From Anarhynchus alexandrinus (lineage: Eukaryota; Chordata; Aves; Charadriiformes; Charadriidae), in the NCBI GenBank assembly GCA_008711295.1, contig VUYV01000181.1:998983-1062982 (forward strand): DNA of 64,000 nucleotides, written 5' to 3'. Below are positions 44,913 to 57,500 of this stretch, piece by piece. Under the pieces are notes generated by a model. The model had not been told where the DNA came from, ran no database searches, and saw only the letters and a list, made by a program, of their open reading frames with translations. Position 1 is the first letter of the stretch. Every line of letters begins with the position of its first letter. The position numbers and the translations under genes are program-made.

Positions 44913-45805
44913 ATTTATTGCAAGCTCATAAAACCCCAGCTTTAGGCTGCATGGGTTGCACTTGGTTACTTAAGGGAAGGGGAGAAGAGAAAGACAACGG
45001 AGCAGTTGTCTGGGTTTGTAACGCTCTCCCTGCTGGGGTGGGATCTCCGTCTGCACCCCCTCTCCCTACACTCCATGTCTGCCCTGGCTGACTAAGGCCT
45101 GTACGTGCAGCAAGCTGAATTAAACCGGGACCCCCCATTTTATGCATGGATTTTCTCCAGGCTGAAGGCAACGAAACAGGGTGGCACCGGGCGCCTTAGA
45201 AATATCGTAAGATACATTTGAGTGGAGGAGGAGACAGACACTCATCTGTCTTCCCTACCTCTGAGCACAGGTGATCTCATCAAGAAACTGAACACGTGAC
45301 TCAGTGCACCTCTGTACCCAAACTGTAATTGCAAAATATGGTAATAGGTGTCTCTTCTCCCTCGCCAGTGCCTTTTACTATAACCAACTGTCTACAACAG
45401 CGTGAATCCCCCCACAAAGCAGAGTCCGTCACTCCACCACCTTGTTGAAGGCTCTAACCTCTAAGCAGTCCCATGAAAGCTGTGACTTGAGTCAAGGGGG
45501 TCCCGTGCTTTGCGGTGAGAAGCCCAAGCAAAGGGCAGGACTTAAGAAACGTGTCATTCCCACACTGGCAGCTGACTGCCTGGGATCTTCTAAGGCCTTT
45601 TGTTCTCCCTCATTCCTAAGGGAGATGAGGTGCTGAACTCAGGGCCACGGACTCTGCTGATGCCACTAACCTAGGAGTCAGGCTGCCACACCACCAGGAC
45701 TAAATCCTTTAGTTATATCTGGGCCTCAGCCTCTCCATCACTGCGAGGGCCTAGAAGCTTGCACAGATTTTGGCAGAAGGAAGCTTTGGCAGCCCACAAA
45801 GATGC
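44913..45805. other. Non-coding stretch, nothing recognised
   Basis: Frames are below 85 codons and overlap on both strands. No repeat or motif cluster was identified. Confidence 0.5.
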
Positions 45806-45807
45806 AT

Positions 45808-45965
45808 CACTTTGAGTTAATTTATAAGAACTTGGACAGGGAGAGAGTTCATTTAATTGAAAGATGTAATTATCAGGTGTTGGAGGCAAAGGGGCTCATT
45901 AATTTCTGAGACATGCTGTTGACTGTGCTGTCCTCATTTTCATTTTTCACTCCATATCAAGGCTG
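45808..45965. promoter_or_regulatory. Candidate conserved non-coding element
   Basis: GAGTTAATTTATAAG (near 45814), TTTAATTGAAAG (near 45853), GTAATTATCAGGTG (about 45867-45879, a homeodomain palindrome, a GATA word and a CAGGTG E-box overlapping one another) and CATTAATTTCTG (near 45898) lie within 160 bp. This is a dense composite cluster. The regulatory interpretation is inferred. Confidence 0.45.
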
Positions 45966-46785
45966 AAGCCATGTGTCGAGGAGGCTAGAAGACACCAAGA
46001 TCACTGTTAGTCTTCTGTTTGTTTTATTTTCCACAGGGCAGAGGTTTTTCTTTAGCCCAACAGTAACCACAGCGTGCGGTCCTGCCCTGCATTGTGTGAC
46101 AACAAGAGCTCCCATGGGGATCTGGGCATGATTTCATTAGGGCCTGGACCCAGAGGACTCACAAACCTTCTGGTAGCAGGGTAGACTGGGCTAAGGCGGA
46201 GGGTGATGGATTACACAAGCCACATCCAGTGATGGAAGGAAAGCTATGAACTCCCTTCACACATCTCTTCCCCTTCCTTCTGCTTTAATGCTTATATTCA
46301 GCCCTCAAACCAAGAGGACCATGGTGCTTAGAGGATCCAAAAGCTCCTACAAGAGGGAATCCCATGGGGGACCAGTGAGAGGTTGTGGCTGTAGGCTAGC
46401 TGTGTCCTTTGCCAAAAGATCCAGATCGCAAACCTCTCCATCTGGATTTTTACACTCGTCCCACCAGTACTCCCTCCTCACCTCTACCCCTAACAGAAAC
46501 TGAAAGTACCCTGCTGTCACCCTCCCTGCATTGGTATTCCCTCCATCTTGCCAGTCTGCACTTAGATTTATGATTTATTTAGAATTGGATTACACCGAGG
46601 CTCAAGGCCAGCACTCCCTAATCTGTCACCGTCCCCGCCACGGCCATACACAAACATTTGTTTTAGCTGCGTCAGCATCTCTGGCTCCTGAAGAAGGACG
46701 CCCATTGTTAATTGCTATAGCAACCACGATTCAGGGTTTGGGCACTTTCTCTTTTTTTTTTTTTTAATACTCCTTTCCCTGCTGA
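45966..46785. other. Non-coding stretch, nothing recognised
   Basis: A patch near 46555-46740 (TTTATGATTTATTTAG, TGTTAATTGCTATAGC) has mild conserved-element texture before a T run at about 46752-46765. Open frames up to 85 codons have no family match. Confidence 0.45.
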
Positions 46786-46789
46786 AAAG

Positions 46790-47285
46790 CACTGGCATTG
46801 TCAAGTGATAGATATTTATAACTTAATATAACAGTGGCATGTCTGAGTTATGCCGTTGAAATGCATCACAGCCGGAGTTGTTCTGTTATTTGTTTTTGTG
46901 CTGAATAGCAGCAAGCGCTCTAAGTTATTGTCCTCGCACACCCATAAAAAGGGAAAAGAAGGGATGTATAATTGTTGCTCATATTTATAGCAATTGGATG
47001 CAGAGTGCCAGGGTGCAAGGAAGTCTGCTTTCACAATGTCACCCAAGACGATACCGAGGACCGTGTTCCCTTCAAATACGCTGATCGTGAACGTCTATTT
47101 GAATTGGCAAATGAAAGTTTTGGACTTGGATGAACGAACTGATTATGCCAGGGATATTTTTGGCCCCAGCTGGCGAAAGTTTGATGAGCTGAGATGAGAG
47201 CATGCTCAAAAATGTGGAACCAACACAAAAATAATGAGTAAGCCCTTTGAAATTACCAAGCACAAGTGCAAACCAGGAAACAATC
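46790..47285. promoter_or_regulatory. Large candidate conserved non-coding element
   Basis: About 500 bp of complex, repeat-free sequence is rich in short words such as AGATATTTATAACTTAATATAAC (split, near 46810), TGTATAATTGTTGC (near 46966), TTTATAGCAATTGG, ATTTGAATTGGCAAATG (near 47096) and CTTTGAAATTACC. The composition is balanced and unlike the low-complexity flanks. The + frame at 46994-47197 (67 codons) looks protein-like in composition but has no recognised family and is covered by minus frames. I favour a long non-coding element. Confidence 0.4.
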
Positions 47286-49005
47286 CATCTTTAATGCACC
47301 ATGACACACACGCAAAGAGTCTGCACTCAGCCTTTTCTTACTATTTTCTAGGCAAGACCCTGGGGAGCCTTACTCTTCTCCAAAAACCCCTTGGGGAGGC
47401 ATGGTGCTCTGACCTCACACCCATTACTAGTTGAGACAACTCGGAGAGGACAGGGCAGGGAATCACCAGGCTATGGTCTCTCCTCACAGGCTCTGCAGCT
47501 GATACAAGTCCACACCAAATACATAGTGTGCACATGTAACATGAATATCAAACACCTCTGCTAAGGGAAAGACTAGAAGTTAAAACTGCATTTACTACCC
47601 AGAAATTTTTGAATTTGATAGACCACAGTCAGGTGCAATGTCAAAGCTGAAGCATGCTGCAGGTCAGGCATGTTTGTCAAGTGCCACGTGGAGTCTAGCT
47701 CCACAGACAGCTGCTCTTGCTAAGCAGGAGATTTTGTAAGGGAAGCAAATCTTAACACAGCACATGCCACCGAGTCGAGGGTCCTCCTGCTGCGAAGGGG
47801 CACAGGGGTGTAAGTGACCCCTGAGCCAGAAAGGAAGCTACAGCACAGGGTCAAGAAAAAAATCTCCTGTTGTGAGGACTGGAAGAAAAGCAGGAAGACC
47901 AGGGCATGAGAAGCAATCTCTGGCAAAAGAAAGCTGAAGGCAACATGGGCCAGGTGATATGAGAGGATGGAGGCCTGGAAGAGCGGCCAGCACGTGCTGT
48001 GCTGTGAAAAAATCTGAATTGCTTGTGACAGCCATAGGGCCTCTAGTCAACGGCCTTTGCATGCTGAGGGAAGCAACAGCATCAGGCAAAAAAAAGGAAA
48101 ACTAGAAATCAATGAGGTCCAGATAGGACTTAAGATCTTATCAAGGTCGTTGGATAGATTAAAAAGCATGTAGAGACACAGAGGAGATTTGGAGGAAAGA
48201 GGGAGCCAGAAGAATGGGTAAGCTTTCTCTAGGGAGCTGGGAATAGCCTTGGAGATAACAAGATTTACACAAGGGACAGGGCTGTGGCCTCTACAGAGAG
48301 CATCTGAAGGAGGCAGAGCCATCAGGGTGGAAATCAAGGAGCCTCCTAACAAGCATTGCAACCCCATTTCACCCCTCTATGTCCAGGTTCAGCTATTCAT
48401 GCCTCATGTTCCCATGGTCTCAAAATTTGGCTTCCACGCTGCTGTCGGTGCTTTGGTGCTCCCAGGCTGGTGGCGTACGGGTCTCTAGGGAGAGAAGAGG
48501 ACTGGGGGAAGGAGAGCTGTGACAGGACCACAGTGTGGCGACATGGGATAACAGAGGACTTGTCTCAAAGAAAAGACAGACATCCCTCCTTCTCCTGGAC
48601 CCGTTCTCAGATGAGGCCCGTTCGTTCCGCTCTCACCACTGTGCTCACAGCACGAGCCCTCTCGCTGTGCATCCTTGGAGGAAACCTCAGGTAGGCTACA
48701 TTCATCTCCTCCTCCAGAGTGCTTTTTCCCTTGTGCTTGCAGACTACTTCTATGGCTCAGCTTCTTTAATGCAGTCTTCCCCAGCCTGTTGTGGTTTTGG
48801 ATATTTTTTGGCAGATCAGGTCACCATCTTTATGCTGCAGAGGAAAGCTTCCCAGCTCAGCTGCTCTCGATGAGGCACCTGACACTACTTCCCAGTAGCT
48901 GCTGGGTGGACTGGGGACTGCGTAAGAAACGGCTCATGGAGCTGGGGTGGAATGAGGTAGGGAGAGGCAGGGCGTTTTCTTAAACAGCTTTAAAACCCAT
49001 CAGTG
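47286..49005. other. Non-coding stretch, nothing recognised
   Basis: Frames of up to 112 codons on + (48356-48873) and 106 on - (48047-48367) overlap in part and have no recognisable domain. No repeat class was found. Confidence 0.5.
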
Positions 49006-49007
49006 AT

Positions 49008-49242
49008 TTGATTTGCTTTCCGAGAATGGTTTAGCTCAACAAACAATTGCAAGCTACACAGTGGCAAGGTAAAACGAAAAGCCCATGGGCATTAATTATA
49101 TATATAGATATTAAAAAAGAAGCTACTGCTTAATTATTGTTTGCAAATCTCGGTATTTAAATTGACTTATTTGCAAATGTCTGTTTAGAAATTGACTTTG
49201 TAATTATAAAGTCGGTGCAGGCATATCACAGGCCCTGGAGGG
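49008..49242. promoter_or_regulatory. Candidate conserved non-coding element
   Basis: CAACAAACAATTGC (near 49038, SOX-like ACAAT), GGGCATTAATTATATATATAG (near 49086) and CTTAATTATTGTTTGC (near 49130) precede two partly repeated ATTTGCAAAT-like segments, TTGCAAATCTCGG (near 49140) and TTGCAAATGTCTG (near 49171), and TAAATTGACTT occurs near both. POU and homeodomain words dominate. Untested inference. Confidence 0.45.
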
Positions 49243-51415
49243 GTCTCTAACGAGGAATGATAATGTACCAGGCAAAGTGAACTATCCTGAGCTGCATTTT
49301 AATAACCAAGAGGTGCTTGGAAGGGGGAGCGGAGGGTCCGCGAGAAATCCCAAAGCCAACAAAAGCAGCAGCAAGAGGCAGAGGACAGAGAGAGCTGGCT
49401 TTACAGAGCAGAGGGCTAACATGTTTGAGAAGGGGCTTCAGGGGAAACGCCATCTCCTCCCGAAGCCCCTGCAATCGGAGCGGATTGGCGACGTCCTCCC
49501 TTTCACCTCTCGAATGAGAATGAGCCAGTCTGCTGGCAGCAAACCGCCCGCTGCCGCAGAGCTGTAGCTCTCTACCAGAGGAAAAGACACCGTCCGGCAC
49601 GTACCCAGCCATCCCTTCTCACCGAGCACTCCCTGCAGGGACGGACACGGTCTCACTTTGACTGTCCATAAGACCTTTCATGAGCACATCTGCACGCAGG
49701 GCTGAGGGCAGCTCACGCTGCCCGTTCTCCAAGATAATAGTAAGCAAGGTGGTTCCCAAACCTAACACGTGTTTCTTGGAGCCGTGTTAACCAAACTCCG
49801 TGGTTGAGGATCATCTCCAAAAGGGTGTGGAGAGTGTCTCCGCATGCCTGGGGCTGTGCTCTATCATGTGAAGCAGCTGATGGGATACAGGGTTTTCTGG
49901 GTGAAGAGCGATATATTTTACCAGACCACAAATCCTCATCAGTCCCACAGCATGTGCAATAATTCTTAAGATTTAACTTCTGCATGTGTGCAAGAGGTAT
50001 ATGTACATCAAAGGTGAAACAAGACTGTCCTATCACCTTTTCCTCTCGATCATCTTTGACAACAGCACTGCTATGCCTCCAGATCCAGTGGTTGAGGGCA
50101 TTTCTTCTTTACGGACCATCACTATTAGCTTAAAAACCAGCCGCTGGCCTGTGATTTCTTGTACAGTTCATTAACCAAGAGGGAACAAAGCTTGGCTACT
50201 AAGCAGCACATTAGCAAGATCAACAGCTGGCAGGGTGCAAAAATAATAACAAAAAAAAATTATCATAAGTAAAAGCTCCAGGTTTTTGACTCGTCTGCTA
50301 TGCATAGTCATGTTATCCCTTCCTCGTGAGCATTCAGATGGCACCAGTATATTCATGAAAATGTGGCAGCTTAAGACAAGGTCTGAAAGTTAAATAGGAT
50401 CCAGCATCCTACTGGAGCAGAATAATGCAAGTCTTTTGAGTGAAATTATGAGTGAAAGTGTGGTCCTTGTGAAATCAAAGGCAAACACCCAAACACATTT
50501 TTTTTTACATCACTGCAAAGGAACTATGTGAATTAAAAAACAACTGCTTCCCTGACCAACATAGCTGTGCCAGCGTAGAAACACAAATGTGATGGACTCA
50601 ACACCCTCCTGATCTGTCTCTCTAAAGACCAAGCAGTGCTCAGTGTTTGCTGTCTGTTCTATTGTGCAGCTTGTGCCTGTTAAACATGGAACAAACTCTG
50701 CTTGGAATGGCAGTATAGGCCTTATTTGAGAGAGAAAAGAAACCCCACCCATTAAAACCGGTGACATGGAAGGCCCAAATTCCTTTATGTCTGTTTGAGA
50801 TGGCCAGAAATTGGGAATATCTCCCATCTGGAGACCAGGTAGCCACATTAGGATAGAGCTGGAAACATAACATCACCACCGAGGGGTCTGTTCACAGGCA
50901 CACGGCCTCGGAGAGTTTATTCAGCCTGTTCGGTGAAACCAGCCTGGTCAATGATACTTAGATTTTCTGGTTGTCCCGCTCACTAGTCCAATGCATTTGG
51001 GTTTTAATTATGTCAGTGAAGGATAAAAAGTGAACAGAAGAAAAAAAAAAGAAAAGAAAAAGAAAAGAAGCAGCTTGTGTTGAATTAAAAAGGAAATAAA
51101 ACCTCCAAGCATCTTGATTAGATTTGAAATGGAAGCGTAAGCTGCTTGTCCCATTAGTTTCAAAAAATGTGCTTTGCATCTTAGTATCAACTTGTCTAAC
51201 AGAGAAATGATCTGCTGCCCTCGTACAACCGCAGCGTTTCCTCAGTAGAGCTCTGTGTTGCGCAGAAGGCTGTGCGGTCACAGCGGCTTTCCCAGGCACG
51301 GGGCTCGGGCCAAGAGCTCGGGGCAGAGCCGTGGGAGCCGGCACCGACCCACGCGCTCCTCCCCAGGTGGGTTCTGCTCAGAGGTTCTGTAGCATCACAT
51401 TTACTTTGGTGGTTT
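49243..51415. other. Non-coding stretch, nothing recognised
   Basis: Overlapping frames up to 128 codons on both strands have no family signature. A-rich purine words (AAAAAGAAAAGAAAAAG) occur at 51040-51070. A mild CpG pocket lies at about 51265-51355. Confidence 0.5.
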
Positions 51416-51417
51416 GG

Positions 51418-51478
51418 GGTTTGGTTTTTTTTTGTTTGTTTTTTGTTTTTTTTTGGTTGGTTATTTTTTTTTCCCCCC
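51418..51478 (+). repeat. T/G-rich low-complexity tract
   Basis: A roughly 60 bp T-rich stretch with interspersed GTTTG and GGTTGG words ends in a C run. It looks like a decayed simple repeat. Confidence 0.85.
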
Positions 51479-51487
51479 ACAATCCTT

Positions 51488-52165
51488 TAATTCAAGGGTT
51501 GTGCTAGGACAATAATCGTTCAAACGAGAAGCATATTACATCTCATATTCAGGCATTAATTAAAACCATCCAAAAGTCTCACAAAGTTTGTCACTGATTT
51601 CAGAGCGAATGGGACCTGCAGATAATTAATGACTCTCAATGACAATTCTTGAAAAATTGGTTTCTGGCAGCAGTCAGCACGTGCTGGATAGATTTCTGTT
51701 TTATAAGCCTGTTCTGTTCTTAAAGACACAAGAAATTGTGAAAGCAGTCTGTTCTTTTCAATATTAATTAGACCATTATTTATTTGGAAAAGAGAGTTTT
51801 TTGTTTTAGATACTTACATGTCAACTGCTGAGAATTCCACCCTAAGTCACTTAATAGCCCATTAAGAAATTGTTGTGATGACTAATTATTTATTACAAAT
51901 TCAGAATCTGTTTACTAGATAGCATTAGTTTTGTTAATTAATAAGATTACCTCTTAGATCCCAAACTCGTGTTGCCTATTCTGGCATTGTCTTGAAATAC
52001 AACATACGTGAAATAGGATTCATCGTGCATTCTCCTATTAGGGTGTTTTAAGTTCTCTCTAAGGAATATGACTGTTCTGTGCTTCACTGTGGACATATCA
52101 TTAAGCCCAATTACAGTTAACAGCTACTAATAACAAACACTAATGAAGGGCTTGATTTTACCTTT
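51488..52165. promoter_or_regulatory. Largest candidate conserved non-coding block (about 680 bp)
   Basis: An unusually long run of complex AT-rich DNA. It includes GGCATTAATTAAAACC (near 51552), GATAATTAATGACTCTC (near 51621), CAATATTAATTAGACC (near 51759), GACTAATTATTTATTAC (near 51880), TTGTTAATTAATAAG (near 51933) and CCAATTACAG (near 52108). There are at least six TAATTA/TTAATTAA homeodomain palindromes in about 600 bp, with no low-complexity sequence and no open frame. If any element in this window is deeply conserved, this is a leading candidate. Confidence 0.5.
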
Positions 52166-54590
52166 AGGAGCAATGGAGCTGTAGGCGCACTGTGACTTTA
52201 CATATATCTGCCCTACCAGCCAAAATAAACGGTGACAAGTCATGATACAGTGCGGGCAGCCCAAGTTAGCCAACTGAGGAGATGAAGGCAACCTCAGGTG
52301 ATCTACTGGAGGTCAAGCCCACCTAATGGACCTGAATTAAGGTTGAACCAGGGTTCAACCTTTACCACCTGATTAAAAGAGGAATTTATTTTTCCTAGGA
52401 ATTTATTCACAAATTCAAATCCCAGTCCTTCTCCCTCCACACTGCCATTTCCCACGCATTCAAAGCCTCTTTTAAAAACCGTCACACCTCAGCTAGGTAC
52501 TCCAGTGCCCTGCCCAGACGCCATAGCCCCGCTAGAGCATGCTCCCGCAGCTCTGAGACAGCCAAGGTCTCTGCCCAAAGAAGCCCACAGTCTATATAGC
52601 GTTCATCAACTTCGGTGGGCTGACCTTGAGGAGAGCACCTTGGACTCTCTCTGTGCGGAAACAGCACCACGTCTAATGAAAATCCATACTGAGAGGGTAT
52701 GCAAAGATCAGACTCGATTAATTCTTTCCAGAGGTGCCTCCACAATGTCAACATTGATCTGCTTCCTAGTCGCATGGTATTCTCTCGGCTGACAACCATA
52801 TGCCAGTCAGAGCTCTGCTGTATTGTAAATTTTAACAGATATGGAGATAGGATCATTAAAATACCCTGAGAATACACAGCAAGTCATTGTTTTGCTGCTT
52901 TTCCTGAGAAAAATCTCACAGTAGCACTGAAGAAATAAATGCGATGGGCCCATCTTATGGCAAAGAAGTTAATCCTACAATGAAATTGGATGAAATGCCT
53001 GAGGATAGGGATCAGTATGTGGGTGTCTTGTGCTGTCTGTGCTAAAAAGTGCTGTTTATAGAGCAGGCTTGTAGGACAATTGCGGAAATACGCATGCATT
53101 TTATTTCTAGCCATACCCATGGGAAAATAAAAACAGCCTGGTCTCTGTAACTGGTCACTCACAGGGGGCCTGCACTTCAGACTGCCCTCGGATGTTTTTT
53201 CACTAGAGATAGCTTAGGGATAAATCATTTCATCTTACCAGAAGAAGGCGAGCTCAACCACCATCTCTCTTCCTACATATGCAGCAGGACCTCTTGGATT
53301 CAGACGGCATTTCCAGGAGTCTGGAGTCATGCAGGCACTGACTTTTGATTCAGACCTGTAACATCCAACTGAGACACGCAGCAGCCACTCATATTAACTT
53401 CTGATAGAGTTAGCTTGAATCTGGGGATATGGGTTTAGCCCCACCTCCAGTCAGCTATTAGTTGCCTAATTGAGTTCAGGTGCAACCAATCTTTGCTAAT
53501 GGGCCGGGCATCTTTTCATTGTAAATACAAACCTGGGAAGATTGGGCTCTACAGAGGTCTAGTTAGTATCTCCAAGTAAAGATGATCTATGTTAACAGTG
53601 ACTATTGTTATTAATAAAGTCCACAAGTCAGAACTATGTCATTTTTATGTCCTTTTTAAGGCCAACTTCACCATTACTCAGAGATCTACCTTCTTTTTTT
53701 TTCTCATCTTCTATCCTTTTTGGTTTAATTTTAAGGCAAATTAAACAATAACATGAAAAAAAAATAGAAACTTCCTAATAAAAGAATTAAAAGAAAAAAA
53801 AATCAGAGAAGAAACAGAGAAATTCTTTTTCTTGGGGCCCAAGCTTTGAAATCAAAGCTGTTTCACCCTTGCAAATAATCACCACATGACAAAGACAACA
53901 CATGCACTGAAGATATATCGAGGGCCCTGCTGTCCTAAAGGTCACAAGCATCCATGAAAGATCTCCTCGCTAGGGTAAGTGGTGCCCAAGAAAAATGCAT
54001 TGAGAATTACTCACCTTTCAAAGAAGTTGCAGACAAATGAGTGCGGCCTTTGGAAGGGACGGCATGATTACAACCAGCTGCCTTCCCTAAAATGCCTCTA
54101 AAGGCAACAGGAAAAAGAAGTCAAATTAAACCATCAATTCAGCAGCATCTTTGCTACTCATCACACTGGCATTTCTAGGAAAAAAAAAAAAAAGGTTGAA
54201 AACAATCCAGAAAGAGATGTCTGTGGAGAACTCAGACTGCTTTCCATGCGCTAACCTATTGCATTCCCTTCTCGTGTCTCACCTGCACCGCACCTCTGCG
54301 CGTTTCCCAGCAATGCATTAACCAACACCTGCACGTTGCTGAACCTTCTGCTCCGACGCTAACTGCTTTGACTTCCGCAAACACGCCGGCCAAGAAGACA
54401 TCACAAAAGTACCTAACCTCATCTTGAGAGTGAGAGAGGGAGAATTATGAGAACAAGTTTAAAGGAAGAGAAAGAGAGGGAGACAGAGAGATTTTATTGC
54501 TCAAGGGGAAAAAAAGAGATTATAATTGAACTGCAGAAAATTCTCCACACCACGGGTAATGGTGCCTGGGTTACCTCTCTTTATCTGTGC
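52166..54590. other. Non-coding stretch with a possible polyadenylation signal
   Basis: A minus frame of 131 codons (52482-52877) has no recognised family. AATAAA at 53613-53618 is followed within about 20 bp by a T/GT-rich stretch (TATGTCATTTTTATGTCC), a plausible 3' end signal on + without an identifiable gene upstream. A runs occur at 53757, 53793 and 54178-54194, and a purine-rich patch at 54425-54500. Confidence 0.45.
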
Positions 54591-57500
54591 AATAGAGATT
54601 AGCAAACGGGGTCATAAAGGGAAATTAAAGTCAAATAAATTCTGGGCCAGCACTTGGTAAGTACTGATTTCCTACCATTTAGAAAAAAAGGAACATCAGG
54701 GCAAATGAAGTGGCACAGCATAAGGTAGCAGCCAGCGGAGAGAGCACGCTGCCATAAACATTGACCGGAGTGGGGACAGACCGGTCCCTTGCCACAGACT
54801 GTCTTCATGGAGGATCGCAGAAGGTTTTCTCCAGGAGTGAGGGACTGTTTAGTGTGGACGCTGGCAGACACAGCCCCAAGCACGTCAGAAATTGAGGTCT
54901 TAGGCAAGGTAGACACCAGAAACCTCGCTGGAGATGCAAGATATTATCTCCCTACTGGTTTTTTATTGCCCCTGTCCTGCAGGTTCCCATTTTTCCCAGA
55001 AAGACGGATGGATGTAAAGAATGTACATGCCATGACCGCTTCCTTGAGGAACTGGAGACTTAACTTCAGCCCCTCTCCCTGCCCAGACCCCACACACCTA
55101 TCCTTCCTCCGACGGCTTACACGGAGCCCCTGGACCTCCCACTGATGAGGACTGCTCACACACAACCGCATTTCCCGCTCGGTCACAGTAGTAATTGCCA
55201 AGACACAGCAAGGGGAGGGAGGCACTCCAGGTACGGCAGGCAGAGATCTTCAGTCTTTTTTTGACAGACCCTTTGGGACCACAAGTCCTACTCCTGACTC
55301 TGCTTCACCTTTGCGGTGGGGTGCGTTGGGCGTCTGCAGCAGCACTGTCAGAAATGACAAGAGGGTTTGGAGGCTATTATTCTAAGATTTCCCAACCTGA
55401 CACCCCTTCAAGAGCTTGATTCTCCGAAAGTGCTGGGGAAAAAAAAAATCTCTGGAAATCAGGTTGCTGAAGGTATCCAGATACAGAATAAATAAAACAC
55501 AAGGGGAAAAAATACAGCCTAGGGAAGACATTACTACAAATCACTTCAGGTCTGTTGAAAGCTCCTTCCTGCTCTTTTTAGAAGTGACTGTTGCTTGTTA
55601 TGAATGTTTTTCTTTGGCTTTCTTAAGTAATTTTTACTGACCTTCACAAAAATATTACAGCATTTCTGGCCAGTAAAATATTCAGGGAACTTTCTGAAGG
55701 AAAGATGATGTCTGTATTGAGGTATCTCTACTCTTTTCTTGGAGTGCCAGATTAAATCAGCATTCGCCTTCCTCCCCCTTGCCTGGGTGGGCAGTACACG
55801 GTGAAGAGGAAGAGGGTGTCAGAAGACGTCAACTGGCAAGAGAGCGGGACAGTGCACCCCAACCTGTCCACTGCCCGTTACTTTGATGGTGAACTGGACC
55901 TTACATCTCCCTGGCAAGTCCGGTGCCTTGCAGCGCTGTGGGTTGTTGAGCACAAAACTAGCTTGGCAGAGGATAGCACACCAGCCCTTGAGGCAAGCAA
56001 CCTCATCCTTATTCCTCAGAACTGGAGCGCTCATATGCGTTGGGGTTATTAGATGGTGCAAAGAGCCTGGTTAGGTTCAAGTGGGGCAAGGAAATTGGTC
56101 TTGCAAGAGAGAACTGGGACAACTGGCAGAATAAAGCTGGGGATGTGGGTAGCAAAGATGGACAGATATTGGAGATAGAAATCAGCCTGTCTATGCTCTT
56201 CTCCACTCACCCCTTTCAAGGGAATGTGTTCCCAACCATTCATTCCTTCGCTCCCTCCCTCTTCCCCCGCCACATATTCTCTCTTGACTTATTTGATGCT
56301 GTTTGAAATCAAGCACTTGGTTTACCCTTCTCAAGCGGAGCTGATCTCTCCCAGCATGACTCTGACTGCAGCGGGAGGCACAGCGGGATGCTGGATATGG
56401 AAACCTGGCATTAGTATCACTTTCAGATGACAGCAGATCAGAGAGCTGGACCTGGGAGCGAATTAATATAGGGCTAGGATTCACTCGAAGGGTTTGCTGC
56501 TGTCATCCTCCTCTCAAGATGTGAGAGAGAATTAATGCGAGGGGCTGGGACTCGCTCCGAGTGCTGCGATGGCTGCCTGTCATCCGCGGGGAGGAGTGGG
56601 ACCCGGAGCGCGAATGAACACAGGGGATGGGTTTGCTCCAGAGCTTGCAGGTATCCCAGGGAGCAGAGAGAAACCTTACTCAGCTTCTGATGACCTCCAG
56701 GGCTATTGGTTAACCGTCTGATCCCAAATCCACCGGTGAGGATGACTGAGGGTTGGTTTAACCTCAGATAAACAACCAGTTGGCACAGGGTCTTCTTGCT
56801 CCGGTGTGATGCACACTCTTCACTGTGGACTGACGCAAACGGGAGTCTCATGGAAAACCATAGCAATGCCCCAGATCTCCAACCAACCAGTCAGCCAGGG
56901 GACAAGGCACCCTCAGATCCACTGGAACCCATCTTTAAATGTCCTTGGACAAATAGAGCTGCTGAACCCACCGGGCCCCCTGATCACTGACCCTCTGTTC
57001 GGGCAGGGACAGAGCACGTTTCTCGAGGGAAGGAGAACAGTAACCAGACTACCACATCTGGGTAACAGAAATTGGCTTCGTGTGCAGGAACTGCTGATTG
57101 TCCAATAGCAGCGCCTTTTCCATAGATCCTCATCCCTGAAAAAAAACAGCATCCAATGCCCTTAACTGGTTTCTCTCACCCTTTGAATCACAGAGGGCCA
57201 ACCTACAGCTTTTTGCCTACATGTGGTCTGCCAGGAGAGGTTAGAGCCCTCCATCCTCTCTTGTTCCAATGCAGCTGACCAGGACTCTGACTGGGAGCAA
57301 GCTGGAGATTTCCTGGTGGCCACAATCAGCGCCTCCCCTCTCATGGTGAACTTGTTTGCCCAACTTTGACACACACTCACGAGGACTTGTGCACAGGCAT
57401 GTTTGTAACAAGCACGAACACAGAAAAGGGTGCAGAAAAGACGGAGAGAAAGATCTGTCATTGCAATAGAAAGTGACCCACATTTTGGGGAGGTTAACGG

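Noticed and set aside
53160..53650. Possible solo LTR ending near the AATAAA at 53,613
   Set aside because: No matching TG...CA termini, target-site duplication or primer-binding site could be found.
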